Origin: Caulobacteraceae bacterium
GTDB lineage: Bacteria > Pseudomonadota > Alphaproteobacteria > Caulobacterales > Caulobacteraceae
Direction of reading: 5' to 3'
Length of the DNA stretch: 64,000 nt
Assembly: GCA_025450315.1 (NCBI GenBank)
Contig: JANWHQ010000014.1
Location: 29,172 to 93,171, forward strand
In this document: in pieces, positions 24,180 to 35,467 of the stretch
Numbering within the stretch: the stretch's first letter is position 1
Layout: each line of letters starts with the position of its first letter
Program-made: the position numbers and the translations under genes
Notes under the pieces: model-generated
Told to the model about the DNA's origin: nothing
What the model saw: only the letters and a program-made list of their open reading frames with translations
Databases searched by the model: none

Positions 24180-24382
24180 ACCTCAAGCGCCCATCGATCC
24201 GGTGGTGGCGCAGCGGACGACGCCCCCCGCCGGCGCTCGAGAAGGCCGGCCATCGTGGCGACGCCCCGACGGGCTGGTCCGCCCGACCGGCTCGCTGCGG
24301 ACCGCTTCCACCGCCAGCCCTGTAGGCGCGGCGTCACACAAGACCTAATCTCCCGCGCTAGGACTGCGGCGGGGGCTGGTGG

Positions 24383-25618
24383 GTGGAGGTGGCCTTGGAG
24401 ACGGAACGGTCGGCCGAGGCGGCGCGCGAACCTCGTCCCATGCCCGCGATCGACGTGTCGTGGGCCAGCGCCCTGGTGGTCGACGACGTCGAGGAGAACC
24501 GCGATCTGCTGGTCCGCCGGCTGCGGCGCCTGGGGATCACCGACGTCGGCCAGGCGGCCAACGGCCGCGAGGCGCTGGAACGGCTGGGCGAACGCAACTT
24601 CGACCTCGTGCTGCTCGACATCATGATGCCGGAGATGAACGGCTACGAGGTGCTCGACGTCCTGAGGCGCGACGGGCGCACCCACGACCTGCCGGTGCTG
24701 GTGATCTCGGCCCTCAGCGAGATAGACGCGGTGGCCCGCTGCATCGAGCAGGGCGCCGAGGACTTCATCTTCAAGCCCTTCAACCCCACCATCCTGCGCG
24801 CGCGGGTGCTGGCCTCGCTGGAGAAGAAGCACCTGCGCGACGCCTGGAGGCGCGAGTTGGAGCGCAAGCGGGCCGAGCTGAACGAGGCGCGCAACCTGCA
24901 GCTGGCCCTGGCGCCGCCGCCGGCCGAGCGCTCGACGCCCCTGGGGCGGATCGCCATCGAGGTGGTGCTGGAGCCGGCCAGGGAGGTGGGCGGCGACCTG
25001 GTCGACCATTTCGAGATCGGCGAGCGGCTGCAGGCGGCCCTGGTCGGCGACGTCTCCGACAAGGGCGCCGGCGCGGCCCTGGTGATGGCGCGCACCCACG
25101 CCCAGTTCCGCGCGCTGGCGGCCCGGCCGGACGCGGAGGCGCTGTTCGCCGATCCGGCGCGGGCGGTCTCGGCAGTCAACGAGGCGCTCGCCGCCAACAA
25201 TCCGAGCTGCATGTTCGTGACCCTGTTCCTGGGCGTGCTGGACGTCGTCACCGGCCAGCTCGCCTATGTGCGCTGCGGCCACGTCCCGCCCTGGATCCGC
25301 CGCGCCGACGGCGGCGTCGAGCGGCTGGAGGCGGCCGCGGGCCTGCCGCTCGGCGTGATGGAGGGCGCGCCCTATCGGTCGGGGCGCACGGCCCTGGCCA
25401 TGGGCGAGACGCTGCTGGTGGTGACCGACGGGGTCACCGAGGGCGCGGCGCCGGACAAGTCCCTGTTCGGCGAGGCGCGGATCGGCGACTGGCTTGCGGC
25501 CGCCGGCCAGGCCGCGTCGCTGGATGCGCTGGTGGCCCAGGTGCGCACGCACGAGGCCGGCGAACCCGCGTCCGACGACGTGGCCGCGGTGCTCCTCAAG
25601 ATCCAGGCCGCCGGCTAG
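24383..25618 (+). CDS. Receiver-PP2C phosphatase, RsbU-like response regulator
   Basis: 411 aa from GTG 24383 (ATG 24440 also possible). Residues ~30-145 form a receiver with VVDD acidic pocket, phosphoacceptor Asp79 (LVLLDIMMPEMNG) and the conserved Lys in FKPFNP. A coiled linker (~148-190) leads to a PPM/SpoIIE-type phosphatase (~195-411: EVGGDLVDHF, VGDVSDKGAGAALVMA, LAYVRCGHVPPW, LLVVTDGVTEG, SDDVAAVLL) with the metal-binding Asp residues. Predicted to dephosphorylate a STAS antagonist when its receiver is phosphorylated. First gene of the partner-switching island. Confidence 0.9.
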   Translation: MEVALETERSAEAAREPRPMPAIDVSWASALVVDDVEENRDLLVRRLRRLGITDVGQAANGREALERLGERNFDLVLLDIMMPEMNGYEVLDVLRRDGRTHDLPVLVISALSEIDAVARCIEQGAEDFIFKPFNPTILRARVLASLEKKHLRDAWRRELERKRAELNEARNLQLALAPPPAERSTPLGRIAIEVVLEPAREVGGDLVDHFEIGERLQAALVGDVSDKGAGAALVMARTHAQFRALAARPDAEALFADPARAVSAVNEALAANNPSCMFVTLFLGVLDVVTGQLAYVRCGHVPPWIRRADGGVERLEAAAGLPLGVMEGAPYRSGRTALAMGETLLVVTDGVTEGAAPDKSLFGEARIGDWLAAAGQAASLDALVAQVRTHEAGEPASDDVAAVLLKIQAAG

Positions 25619-25622
25619 CGGT

Positions 25623-26045
25623 ATGAAGACGCTGGACCTGGAGCTGGTTCTGGGTGTCGACGGCGTCTCGGCCGCGGTCGAAAGGGCGCAGGCTTGGCTG
25701 GAAGAGGAGGGCGAGGTCGACGCCCGGGCGGCCATGCACGTGGCCCTGACGCTGGACGAGCTGCTGACCAACGCCTCGACCCACGGCGGCGCGGGCGGAC
25801 AGGCGGCCCAGGTCCGATTGGAGGTGGCGGCCGATCGCGTGAAGGTGCAGATCGTCGATCCGGCGGCCGAGTACGACCCTCGCCAGGCGCCCGAACCGGA
25901 CCTCGACGCCAGCCTGGAGGACAAGCGGATCGGCGGTCTGGGCGTTCACCTGGTCATCAAACTGTCGCGTGACCTGACCTACGTCCGCGACAAGGATCGC
26001 AATCGGACCAATTATTGGATCGCGCGGAACGGGCCGCGGGGCTAG
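25623..26045 (+). CDS. Anti-sigma-factor-like serine kinase, RsbW/HATPase_c_2
   Basis: 140 aa from ATG 25623, four bases after the phosphatase gene. GHKL ATPase fold: N-box [16 protein letters not shown] with the Glu and Asn that bind Mg-ATP, a VDPAAEYDP segment at the usual D-x-G...FDP position (the Gly is missing), and G2 box [19 protein letters not shown]. Predicted to phosphorylate STAS antagonists and to bind a regulatory partner. The missing Gly may affect ATP handling. Forms an operon with the phosphatase upstream and the hybrid kinase downstream. Confidence 0.85.
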   Translation: MKTLDLELVLGVDGVSAAVERAQAWLEEEGEVDARAAMHVALTLDELLTNASTHGGAGGQAAQVRLEVAADRVKVQIVDPAAEYDPRQAPEPDLDASLEDKRIGGLGVHLVIKLSRDLTYVRDKDRNRTNYWIARNGPRG

Positions 26046-26067
26046 CTTCGTTCGGGGAGGGGCGCCG

Positions 26068-27968
<1,901 letters not shown>

Positions 27969-27972
<4 letters not shown>

Positions 27973-28349
27973 CCCGGGTCCTGCTGGTCGAGGACAACCC
28001 CGAGAACCGCGACATGCTGAGCCGGCGGCTGATCCGGCGCGGCTATGTGATCGAGTTCGCCGAGGACGGCGAGGAGGCGGTCCGCAAGGCCAAGGACGTC
28101 CGCCCGGCGCTGATCCTGATGGATCTCAGCCTGCCGGTGATGGACGGCTGGGAGGCCACGCGCCGGATCAAGGCCGACGCGGCGACGACCGCCATCCCGG
28201 TCATCGCCCTGACCGCGCACGCCATGGCGTCCGACCGCGAGCGGGCCCTGGAGGCGGGCTGCGACGACTACGATACCAAGCCGGTGGACCTCGAACGACT
28301 GCTCGGCAAGATGCTGGCGCTGCTCCCCGCCGGGAGCGCGCCCGCGTGA
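27969..28349 (+). CDS. Single-domain response regulator, CheY/DivK-like
   Basis: 126 aa from GTG 27969, overlapping the hybrid kinase stop. Receiver only: acidic pocket VEDN, phosphoacceptor Asp52 ([13 protein letters not shown]), Thr in IALTAHAM and Lys in DTKPVD. No output domain, so it acts through protein contacts or as a phosphotransfer intermediate for the kinase encoded next to it. Confidence 0.92.
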
Positions 28350-28412
28350 GCCGGGGCCTGTCGCAAGAGCTTCACGGAACCCCAGCATTTTGCCGGCGCG
28401 CGGGAGGCTGAC

Positions 28413-28745
28413 ATGCAGATCGACAAAACCGACCTTGGGGACGCCGTCACCCGCCTGAAGCTGGCCGGCCGGCTCGACATCAACGGCGCGGCGATGGCCG
28501 AGATCCCCATCAGCCTGGCGGCCAAGAACTGCCAACGGCTTGTGATCGACATGTCCGACGTCAGCTACGTCTCCTCGCTCGGGGTGCGTCACCTGGTGAT
28601 GGCGGCCAAGACCCTGGGGCGGACCGGCGGCAAGCTGGTGCTGTTCTCGGTGACCGAGCCGGTGGCGGAAGTCCTCCAGACCATGGCCATCACCGACATC
28701 ATCCCGATGGCGGCCACCGAAACCGCGGCGCTGGACCTGGCCTGA
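28413..28745 (+). CDS. STAS-domain anti-sigma factor antagonist
   Basis: 110 aa from ATG 28413, with GGGAGG upstream. STAS fold with LVIDMSDVSYVSSLGVRHLVMAAK: the phosphorylatable Ser lies in the SSLG turn, where the family often has D-S-S/T-G. Predicted substrate of the RsbW-like kinase at 25623 and the PP2C phosphatase at 24383. Located 63 bp after the receiver gene. Confidence 0.9.
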   Translation: MQIDKTDLGDAVTRLKLAGRLDINGAAMAEIPISLAAKNCQRLVIDMSDVSYVSSLGVRHLVMAAKTLGRTGGKLVLFSVTEPVAEVLQTMAITDIIPMAATETAALDLA

Positions 28746-28794
28746 GGCCGCGCCGCGTCGTCCAGTTCAGAGGTCAGGGCAGGAGAGTCCGGCT

Positions 28795-30438
28795 TTGCCC
28801 ACCACGAGCGTCCTGGCGCCCCTGCTGACGGGGCTGGGCCTGTTCTTCTGCGGCGTGCGCTTCATCGCGGCCAATCTGACGCCGCTCGCCGGCCCCTCGG
28901 CGCGCCGGCTGTTCCGCGGCGCGGTCAAGACCAACTGGACGGTGGCGCTGGCGGGCGTGCTCGCGGGCCTGGTCAGCCAGAGCACCAGCGCCGTGACCCT
29001 CGTGGTGGTCGGCCTGGTGCGCGCGGGGATCATTCCGGAGGGCCGCGCGGTGCTGCTGCCGGTCTGGTCGCAGGTGGGCGCCGCGGCGCTGGTGATCATC
29101 GTCTCGCTGCAGACCGGGCCCGCCGTGGCCTGCGCCCTGGCGATCGCCGGCGCTGTCCTCTACTTCGATTTCAAGCTTTCCGAACGCCTGCGCCACGCCG
29201 TGCTCGTGCTCCTGGGCGTGGGCCTGCTGTTCCTGGGCATGGAGATGCTGAACGTCTCGAGCGTCCCCTTGCGCATCTGGCTGTCGGCCGAGGGCCTGCT
29301 GGCCAAGCGCGAGAACGTCGCGGTCCTGCTCGTCCTGGGTCTGGTGCTGGCGGCCATCACCCAATCCTCCACCGTGGCGGGCGCTTTCGCCGTGGCGGTG
29401 GTGCGGGCCGGCATCTTCGACCTCGACGCGGCCCTGGCGCTGCTGGTGGGCGCCAGTGTCGGATCGGCCATCAACTACGGCGTTCCCGGGTGGAGGGGGG
29501 AATCGGTCGGCGGCAAGGTCCTGCTCTTCCAGGCCGCCCAGAAGCTGTCCAGCGCGACCCTGCTGATCTTGCTGTTCGCGGCCAGCGAAGGACGGCCGCA
29601 AACCGCGCTCGCCGGCTATCCGATCAGCGCGACGGCGGCCTTCGCCTGGATCTTCCTGGCCATCCAGGTTGGCGGATCGGTGATCTGCACGCTGCTCTAC
29701 GGCCCTCTGTCGCGGCTGATGGAGAAGATCGCACCGCCCAAGGAGAGCGAAACCCTGGCGCGTCCGGCCTATCTGCTCGACGAAGCCCTGGCCGATCCGG
29801 CCCTGGCGCTGGAGCTGGTGGAGCGCGAGGAACAGCGGCTGCTGCAGCGGCTGCCCGCGATGCTGGACGCGGTTCGCGCTGAGGGGGGCGTCGGGGGCTT
29901 CTCCCCCGAGGTCCTGCGCGAGGCAGGCCTCAGCGTCTCGGACGCCATCCGGCGCTATCTGGCGGCCGTCCTGGAATCCGATCCGGGGCGCAACGCCGTG
30001 GTCCTGGCGATGCGGCGTCAGCGCGTGCTGGACAACGTGGTCGCCCTGCACGAGGCGGTGGAGGAGTTCCAGAGGGCGGTGCGGATCGCCCAGCCCCAGG
30101 CCGGCGAGGCGGTCGGGCGCATGGTCGAGAGCCTGCACATGTTGCTGGAGGTGCTGACGGACGTGGCCTCGAGCCACGAGCCGGCCGAGCAGGAGATGTC
30201 CCTGGCCCTGCTCGGCGACCGGCGGCAGGTGATCGAGGGGCTGCGGTCGCGGCTGCTCGGCGCTTCCAAGGACGCCAAGGTGCAGGAGGCATTGTTCCGC
30301 AGCACCGTGCTGTTCGAGAGGATCCTCTGGCTGGCGCGAGATACCGCCGTGGCCCTGATGCGGGCCTCCAGCGAGGCGCCGGCGGCGGAAGCGACCGAGC
30401 CGCAGCCGCTCTTGGCCCCGGATGAAGCCTCGGCATAG
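28795..30438 (+). CDS. Na/Pi-cotransporter II-like protein with PhoU-like C terminus
   Basis: 547 aa from TTG 28795, with AGGAGAG nine bases upstream. Eight or so transmembrane helices arranged as two repeats with the QSTS/QSS signatures: SQSTSAVTLVVVG and TQSSTVAGAFAV. Cytoplasmic C-terminal half (~310-540) is helical and PhoU-like. Predicted Na+-driven phosphate (or other anion) import. Embedded between two STAS genes of the signalling island, so its activity or expression may be tied to that pathway (inference). Confidence 0.85.
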   Translation: MPTTSVLAPLLTGLGLFFCGVRFIAANLTPLAGPSARRLFRGAVKTNWTVALAGVLAGLVSQSTSAVTLVVVGLVRAGIIPEGRAVLLPVWSQVGAAALVIIVSLQTGPAVACALAIAGAVLYFDFKLSERLRHAVLVLLGVGLLFLGMEMLNVSSVPLRIWLSAEGLLAKRENVAVLLVLGLVLAAITQSSTVAGAFAVAVVRAGIFDLDAALALLVGASVGSAINYGVPGWRGESVGGKVLLFQAAQKLSSATLLILLFAASEGRPQTALAGYPISATAAFAWIFLAIQVGGSVICTLLYGPLSRLMEKIAPPKESETLARPAYLLDEALADPALALELVEREEQRLLQRLPAMLDAVRAEGGVGGFSPEVLREAGLSVSDAIRRYLAAVLESDPGRNAVVLAMRRQRVLDNVVALHEAVEEFQRAVRIAQPQAGEAVGRMVESLHMLLEVLTDVASSHEPAEQEMSLALLGDRRQVIEGLRSRLLGASKDAKVQEALFRSTVLFERILWLARDTAVALMRASSEAPAAEATEPQPLLAPDEASA

Positions 30439-30464
30439 GATGCGCCTGCCCGGGGGGTTTCGAC

Positions 30465-30788
30465 GTGTCCGATGAGATCCAGATCCTTCGCCCGCAAGGG
30501 CGCCTCGACAGCGCCAGCAGTCCCACGCTCGAGCGCGAAGCCTTCGAGGTCATCGACGGCGGCGGCCGCCGGCTGCTGATCGACTTCCACGGCCTCGACT
30601 ACATCTCCTCTGCGGGCCTCCGGGCCGCCCTGGCCGTGGCCAAGCGCATGAACGCCGCCGGCGGACGCCTCGCCCTCTGTTCGCTGAGCCCCCAGGTGGC
30701 CGAGGTGTTCGAGATCTCGGGCGTGAACGCCATCATCGACATCCACGTGTCGGCCGAAAGCGCCACCGCGCGCCTGACCGGCGGCTGA
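30465..30788 (+). CDS. Second STAS-domain anti-sigma factor antagonist
   Basis: 107 aa from GTG 30465, with GGGGGG upstream. STAS fold with QGRLDSASSPTLE and LLIDFHGLDYISSAGLRALLA... The predicted phospho-Ser is in ISSAG. Differs clearly from the STAS at 28413, so the two may bind different partners. It precedes the GPP34-MFS fusion by 8 bp and is probably co-transcribed with it. Confidence 0.9.
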   Translation: MSDEIQILRPQGRLDSASSPTLEREAFEVIDGGGRRLLIDFHGLDYISSAGLRAALAVAKRMNAAGGRLALCSLSPQVAEVFEISGVNAIIDIHVSAESATARLTGG

Positions 30789-30796
30789 GGCGACCC

Positions 30797-32728
30797 GTGG
30801 CCGCCCGGGCCCGCGCGTCCCGCTCCGCCGCCACCCCCGCCGAGGCCTTGCCCGTCTCGCTGATCGAGGAATTCCTGCTGCTGGCCCTGGAGGACAAGGG
30901 CGGCGAGTTCAGCCGGATCCCCGAGACCTCGCTCAGCTGCGGGCTCGCCGGCGCGGCGCTGATGGACCTGGCGATCCGGGGCCGCATCGACTCCGACCTG
31001 CACCACCTCTGGGTGGTCGATCCGACGCCCACGGACTCGGCCGTGCTGAACGGGGTGCTGGCCGAGATCGCCGCCGAGCCACGGCGGCTGCATCCGCGCG
31101 AATGGATCGCCCGGCTGATGCCTCGCGCCGCGCATCTGCGCCGGGAGGCCATCGTCCGCCTGTGCGACCGCGGCGTGCTGCGCCAGGAGGAGCACGCCTT
31201 CCTGTGGGTGCTGCAGGCGCGCCGCTATCCGGTGGAGCGGGGCGAAGAGCGGCTGGAAGGCAAGCGGCGCATCCTCGCCCTGCTGTTCAACCACGAGATC
31301 CCCGACCCGCAGGACGCGGCTCTGGTGGCCCTGGCGGACGCCTGCGGCGTGTTCGGGCGGATCCTCCACGCCGGCGCCTTGGAGGAGGCCGGCCCGCGCA
31401 TCCGCCAGCTCCGGCGCATGGACCTGATCGGCGCGGAGATCGCCCACACCGCCGAGATCATGAACCGGGAGATCCGCGCCGCCGAGCGGCGGACGGTGCT
31501 CGCCGGTCTCGCTGGCAATGTGATGGAGTGGTACGACTTCGGCATCTACGGCTACTTCGCCGCCATCATGGGCCAGAAGTTCTTCCCGGCCCACGATCCG
31601 GCCACCTCGCTGATGGCCTCGTTCGGCGTGTTCGCCGTGGGCTTCCTGGGCCGACCCATGGGCGCCCTACTGTTCGGCCACCTCGGCGACCGGCACGGTC
31701 GCAAGCACGCCCTGACCGCCTCGGTGCTGTTCATGGCCGTGCCGACCCTGTTCATCGGCTTTCTGCCGACCTACGCCCAGGTCGGCATGTTGGCGCCGGT
31801 GCTGCTGATCGTCCTGCGCCTGTTCCAGGGGATGGCCGTGGGTGGGGAGTTCACCACCTCGATGGTCCTGCTGGTGGAGTCCGCCCAGCGAAGCCGGCGC
31901 GGGCTCGTCGGCAGCTTCGCGCCCGCGGGGGCGTCGGCGGGGATGCTGCTGGGCTCCATCGTGGGCGCGGCGGTCACAGGGTTGCTGTCGGCCGAGGCGA
32001 TCTCCGCCTGGGGCTGGCGCGCGGCTTTCCTGTTCGGCCTGGTCATCGGCCTGGCGGTGCTTCTGGTGCGCCGGCGGTTGCCGCCGGACCCGACCATTGA
32101 GGCCATCGGCGAGGCCCGCAAATCGCCAATCGTGGCGGCGTTCAAGACCGAGTGGCGCACCATCCTGCGTATCACCGGCATGATGCTGACCCTCGGGATC
32201 GGCTTCTATCTGAACTTCGTCTACCTCTCGACGTGGCTGAGCCAGTACACCCACCTCGCGCGGCCCACCGTGCTGCTGCTCAACGCCCTGATGTTGGGTC
32301 TGCAGCTGGTCCTGCTGCCGCTGGGCGGGGCGCTGTCGGACCGGATCGGCCGCAAGCCCCAGATGCTGCTCTCCACGCTCGGGTTCGCCCTGCTGGCATG
32401 GCCGCTCTACACCGTCATCGGCCATGGCTCGCTGATCGCCGTGCTGATGGGGCAGGCGGGCTTCTCGCTGCTCCAGGCCGGGATCTCCAGCGCCGTACCG
32501 GCCTTCTCGGTGGAGGCTTTGCCCAAGTATGTGCGCTGCACGGCCCTGTCGTTCGGGACCAATCTCGCCCAGGCCTGCTTCGGCGGCACGGTGCCCATGG
32601 TCGCTGTCGCGCTGATCGCGGCCACCGGCTACAAGCTCGCGCCTTCCCTCTATTTGACCGCGGCGGCGGTGGTGTCGTTCCTGGTCGTGCTGAGCAGCCG
32701 GATGCCGGCCGAAGAGGACATCGCCTAG
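30797..32728 (+). CDS. Fusion of a GPP34-like domain to an MFS symporter
   Basis: 643 aa from GTG 30797. Residues ~18-215 match the GPP34/GOLPH3 fold (LPVSLIEEFLLLALEDKGG; GLAGAALMDLAIRGRI; DLHHLWVVDPTPTD; a helical C-terminal part), a family that binds phosphoinositides in eukaryotes and is a soluble protein in bacteria. From ~230 there is a 12-helix MFS of the metabolite:H+ symporter (ProP/ShiA) type: GNVMEWYDFGIYGYFA, GRPMGALLFGHLGDRHGRKHAL, RLFQGMAVGGEF, and a second-half DRIGRKP loop. Substrate unknown. The fusion is continuous with no frameshift. It lies at the end of the partner-switching cluster. Confidence 0.8.
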   Translation: MAARARASRSAATPAEALPVSLIEEFLLLALEDKGGEFSRIPETSLSCGLAGAALMDLAIRGRIDSDLHHLWVVDPTPTDSAVLNGVLAEIAAEPRRLHPREWIARLMPRAAHLRREAIVRLCDRGVLRQEEHAFLWVLQARRYPVERGEERLEGKRRILALLFNHEIPDPQDAALVALADACGVFGRILHAGALEEAGPRIRQLRRMDLIGAEIAHTAEIMNREIRAAERRTVLAGLAGNVMEWYDFGIYGYFAAIMGQKFFPAHDPATSLMASFGVFAVGFLGRPMGALLFGHLGDRHGRKHALTASVLFMAVPTLFIGFLPTYAQVGMLAPVLLIVLRLFQGMAVGGEFTTSMVLLVESAQRSRRGLVGSFAPAGASAGMLLGSIVGAAVTGLLSAEAISAWGWRAAFLFGLVIGLAVLLVRRRLPPDPTIEAIGEARKSPIVAAFKTEWRTILRITGMMLTLGIGFYLNFVYLSTWLSQYTHLARPTVLLLNALMLGLQLVLLPLGGALSDRIGRKPQMLLSTLGFALLAWPLYTVIGHGSLIAVLMGQAGFSLLQAGISSAVPAFSVEALPKYVRCTALSFGTNLAQACFGGTVPMVAVALIAATGYKLAPSLYLTAAAVVSFLVVLSSRMPAEEDIA

Positions 32729-32912
32729 GGCGCGTCGGGTCGGGACAGCCGCGTCTCCCACCGTCGTCGAGATGGCCGCCGGTCGTCGCATGCGTCGCTA
32801 TCTGCACGCCGTGACGTTCAAATTTCGCGGCGAGCGGGCATTAACCTTTCATATAGACAATCCGCGAGTACCTGATAAGTTGTGCAAGAAATGGCGGATA
32901 TCGGGGGTTGCA

Positions 32913-33389
32913 ATGCCTGGTCCTCTTTCAATCAAGTATGTCAACCTGCATCCCACGATTACCTTCGAACAATCCTCCAGCCTCACGGGCGGTCAGACCC
33001 AACTCGGGATCGACACTTGGTCGGTCATGCCGGGCGACAAGCTGAAGAAGGATGGCGGCGAGGAGCAGGTGGTCATCTCCGAGACCCTGCTGGCCGCGGT
33101 CGCGAACGGCGACACCTGGATCATGCTGGGCTGGATGAATCCGTCGACCGGCTATCAGTTCGGAGTCCGCATCAACGTGCCCGTCCAGGTGCTGATGATG
33201 GGCCATCAACCCTATTACGAGGTCGCGTCGGGCTATGATGCTTCACCGGCCTGGGCCAAGACCGTATCCAATCCGGCCTTTCCATACACGATCACAGCGC
33301 CGGACAAGGAGCGCATCAGCATTCTCGTCAGTCCGACGGCGCATCACACGTCCTTGGAAATCGTCGCCACCATTCAACCGAAGGCTTGA
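32913..33389 (+). CDS. Small beta-rich protein of unknown function
   Basis: 158 aa from ATG 32913; an in-frame upstream extension to 32772 reads low-quality sequence. No signal peptide. Beta-rich, with Trp/Tyr/Gly-rich strands (TWIMLGWMNPSTGYQFGVRINV, YYEVASGYDASPAW) reminiscent of small beta-sandwich lectin- or cytolysin-like folds, but no family recognised. GC is lower than its neighbours and the upstream DNA is AT-richer (CATTAACCTTTCATATAGAC). It precedes a second small unknown gene by 29 bp, probably an operon and perhaps horizontally acquired. Confidence 0.65.
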   Translation: MPGPLSIKYVNLHPTITFEQSSSLTGGQTQLGIDTWSVMPGDKLKKDGGEEQVVISETLLAAVANGDTWIMLGWMNPSTGYQFGVRINVPVQVLMMGHQPYYEVASGYDASPAWAKTVSNPAFPYTITAPDKERISILVSPTAHHTSLEIVATIQPKA

Positions 33390-33418
33390 TCCACGAACCG
33401 GAGGCGCCGGAGCACGCG

Positions 33419-33778
33419 ATGACGATCTTGTATATCAAGATTATCGACGAACATTCGCCCAACCCCATCGGGCTCCAGCCTGAAAGCGGCGTCTGCAAAT
33501 TCAAGTTCCGAGGCGGCGATGCTCGCGCTCAGAAGGACAGCGCCAGTCTCCTGGCCGGCTATATGCAGGATCCGGATGTGTCACTCGAGGCGGGCGTGGA
33601 ACAGACGCTGGATCTCGATGGCTATACGCCGCCGGAAGCCGTTCGCCTGTTGTTCGACGTGAACGACGAATTCTGGTCAGACAGCGGCACGATGATCTAT
33701 CGGTGCTCCACCTCTCTGACCACGGAAATCGAGGAGGTTGGCGAAGCCTTCATCGACTTCCTCGCGCTGTTTCCGTGA
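33419..33778 (+). CDS. Small acidic protein paired with the preceding gene
   Basis: 119 aa from ATG 33419, with a GGAG before the start. Acidic and soluble, with no signal peptide or membrane segment (YIKIIDEHSPNPIG, FKFRGGDARAQKDSA, AVRLLFDVNDEFWSDSG, EVGEAFIDFLALF). Not recognised. Tandem arrangement with the gene at 32913 and similar base composition suggest they function together. Confidence 0.6.
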   Translation: MTILYIKIIDEHSPNPIGLQPESGVCKFKFRGGDARAQKDSASLLAGYMQDPDVSLEAGVEQTLDLDGYTPPEAVRLLFDVNDEFWSDSGTMIYRCSTSLTTEIEEVGEAFIDFLALFP

Positions 33779-33844
33779 GGGGATCGCCCCATCGGCGTCC
33801 CGGACGGCCGCGTGGCGATCCGGGGCCTGGACGACTGAGCTTGA

Positions 33845-33876
33845 CGCTGGGTCCCCGCTCGAGGCCGGGATGACGA
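33845..33876. repeat. Intergenic REP-like element
   Basis: The sequence around GGTCCCCGCTCGAGGCCGGG ATGACGAGG forms an imperfect hairpin centred on CTCGAG. Units reading GTCATCCCGGCC(T)CGAGCGGGGACCC on the other strand are dispersed intergenic repeats in many alphaproteobacteria (recollected, not searched). Only one copy is in this window. It lies between convergent transcription units. Confidence 0.4.
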
Positions 33877-33910
33877 GGCGGGATGGCCGATTCAATCCAG
33901 ACCGGCGGCC

Positions 33911-35245
33911 TCAGCGCCTCCAAAAGGTGGTGACCAGCAGCGCGATCGCCGACAGCGCCATCACACCGAAGGTCAGCCACAGCCCGAGCTGTGACAACAC
34001 CCCCCCGACGCGGTCGCCCAGCGTGCGCCGGCTCGAGTTCAGACGGGCGATCACGTAGAGCAAGGGCACGGCGGCGATGCCGTTGATCACCGAGGTGACC
34101 ACCAACGCCTTGAACGGGTCGATGCCGATGAAGTTGAGGCAAAGCCCCACCACCGTCGCGACGATGATCACCCCGTAGAAACCCCGGGCGTCCCTGAATT
34201 TGCGGCTCAGCCCCTCACGCCAGCCGAGGGCCTCCGAGAGCGCGTAGGCCGCCGAGCCCGCCAGCACCGGGATTCCCAGCAGCCCCAGTCCGATCACGCC
34301 CACGGCGAACAGGTCCCGCGCGATCTGGCCCGAGTTGGGGAACGAACGCACCAGCGGTTCCAGCGCCTTGGCCGCGTCCGCGGCGGTGTTGATGGTCTTC
34401 TGGCCGTGGCTGAACAGCACCGTGGCGGTGGTGATGATGATGAACCACTGCGCCACCTCGGCCGCGATCATGCCGGCGATGGTGTCCACCCGCATCTGGG
34501 TGATGAAGGTCTTGGGCAACCGGGGCCGGCCATCGGACCCCTTGGCGATCCCTTGCGCCGTCTCCTCCTCGACTTCCTCGGAGGCCTGCCAGAAGAACAT
34601 GTAGGGCGAGATCGAGGTGCCGAACACGCCGGTGATGATGAACAGGAAGCCGAAACTGAACTCTATGTGCGGGATGAACGTGGCCCTGATGATCTGCAGC
34701 CAGGGCTCCTGCACGATCAGCGCGGTGGCCGCGTAGGACAGGAGCGCCAAGGCCAGCCACTTCAGCACCCGCGCATAGACCCGATAGGTGACCAGGACTT
34801 CCAGCAGCACCACCAGCAGGGTGGTTCCGGCCGCGAACAGCCAGAAGGGCAGGGGGACCACCAGCTTCGCCGCCTCGGCCACCGCCCCGATGTCCGCGCC
34901 GATGTTGATGGTGTTGGCGATGATCAGCATCGCCACCAGGCCGATCAGCACCCGCCGGGAGTAGCGCTCCTTGATCGCCCCCGCGAGACCCTGGCCGGTG
35001 ACGGCTCCGATCCTGGCGCAGGCCTCCTGCACGGCGATCAGCATCGGGATTTGGTAGAGCGCGGTCCACAGCTGGCCATAGCCGAACTGGGCGCCGGTCT
35101 GGGCGTAGGTGGCGATGCCCGAAGGGTCGTCGTCGGCGGCGCCGGTGATCAGGCCCGGCCCCAGCGCCTTCAGGCCCCGCCAGAAGGCCGCACCGCGTCC
35201 CTCGGCCTCGGGTTGCTGGCCTTCGCCGTCCTCGATGCGATCCAA
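33911..35245 (-). CDS. Nramp-superfamily divalent metal transporter, non-canonical metal site
   Basis: 444 aa from TTG 35245, eleven predicted helices. The Nramp fold is clear (GPGLITGAADDDPSGIATYAQTGAQFG in TM1, TM6 ITGVFGTSISPYMFFWQ). However, the canonical TM1 DPGN is DDPSG and the TM6 A/C-x-x-MPH motif is replaced by SISPYMFF. These replacements resemble Nramp-related Mg-type transporters rather than Mn/Fe ones. It is divergent from an MgtC gene with a 222-bp spacer, which also suggests Mg homeostasis (inference). Confidence 0.85.
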   Translation of the reverse strand: MDRIEDGEGQQPEAEGRGAAFWRGLKALGPGLITGAADDDPSGIATYAQTGAQFGYGQLWTALYQIPMLIAVQEACARIGAVTGQGLAGAIKERYSRRVLIGLVAMLIIANTINIGADIGAVAEAAKLVVPLPFWLFAAGTTLLVVLLEVLVTYRVYARVLKWLALALLSYAATALIVQEPWLQIIRATFIPHIEFSFGFLFIITGVFGTSISPYMFFWQASEEVEEETAQGIAKGSDGRPRLPKTFITQMRVDTIAGMIAAEVAQWFIIITTATVLFSHGQKTINTAADAAKALEPLVRSFPNSGQIARDLFAVGVIGLGLLGIPVLAGSAAYALSEALGWREGLSRKFRDARGFYGVIIVATVVGLCLNFIGIDPFKALVVTSVINGIAAVPLLYVIARLNSSRRTLGDRVGGVLSQLGLWLTFGVMALSAIALLVTTFWRR

Positions 35246-35467
35246 GCCCGTCTCCCGACCAGCGTCACGGGTCGCCAGGCCGCACCTGGACTATGGCCCG
35301 CGTTGGCGCGCGGCCGCAACCGGAACGCGGCCAAGCTCGCGCAGTCCACAGAGCGCAGCGGCGGCCGACTGCTCGTGCTGGTCGATGCGGCGGCGCTTGC
35401 CGGCGTGGACGCCTGGCTGATCGGAGCGGCCTTCGCGAATCTCGCGCCAGGGCGCAGGCTCGGCGCC

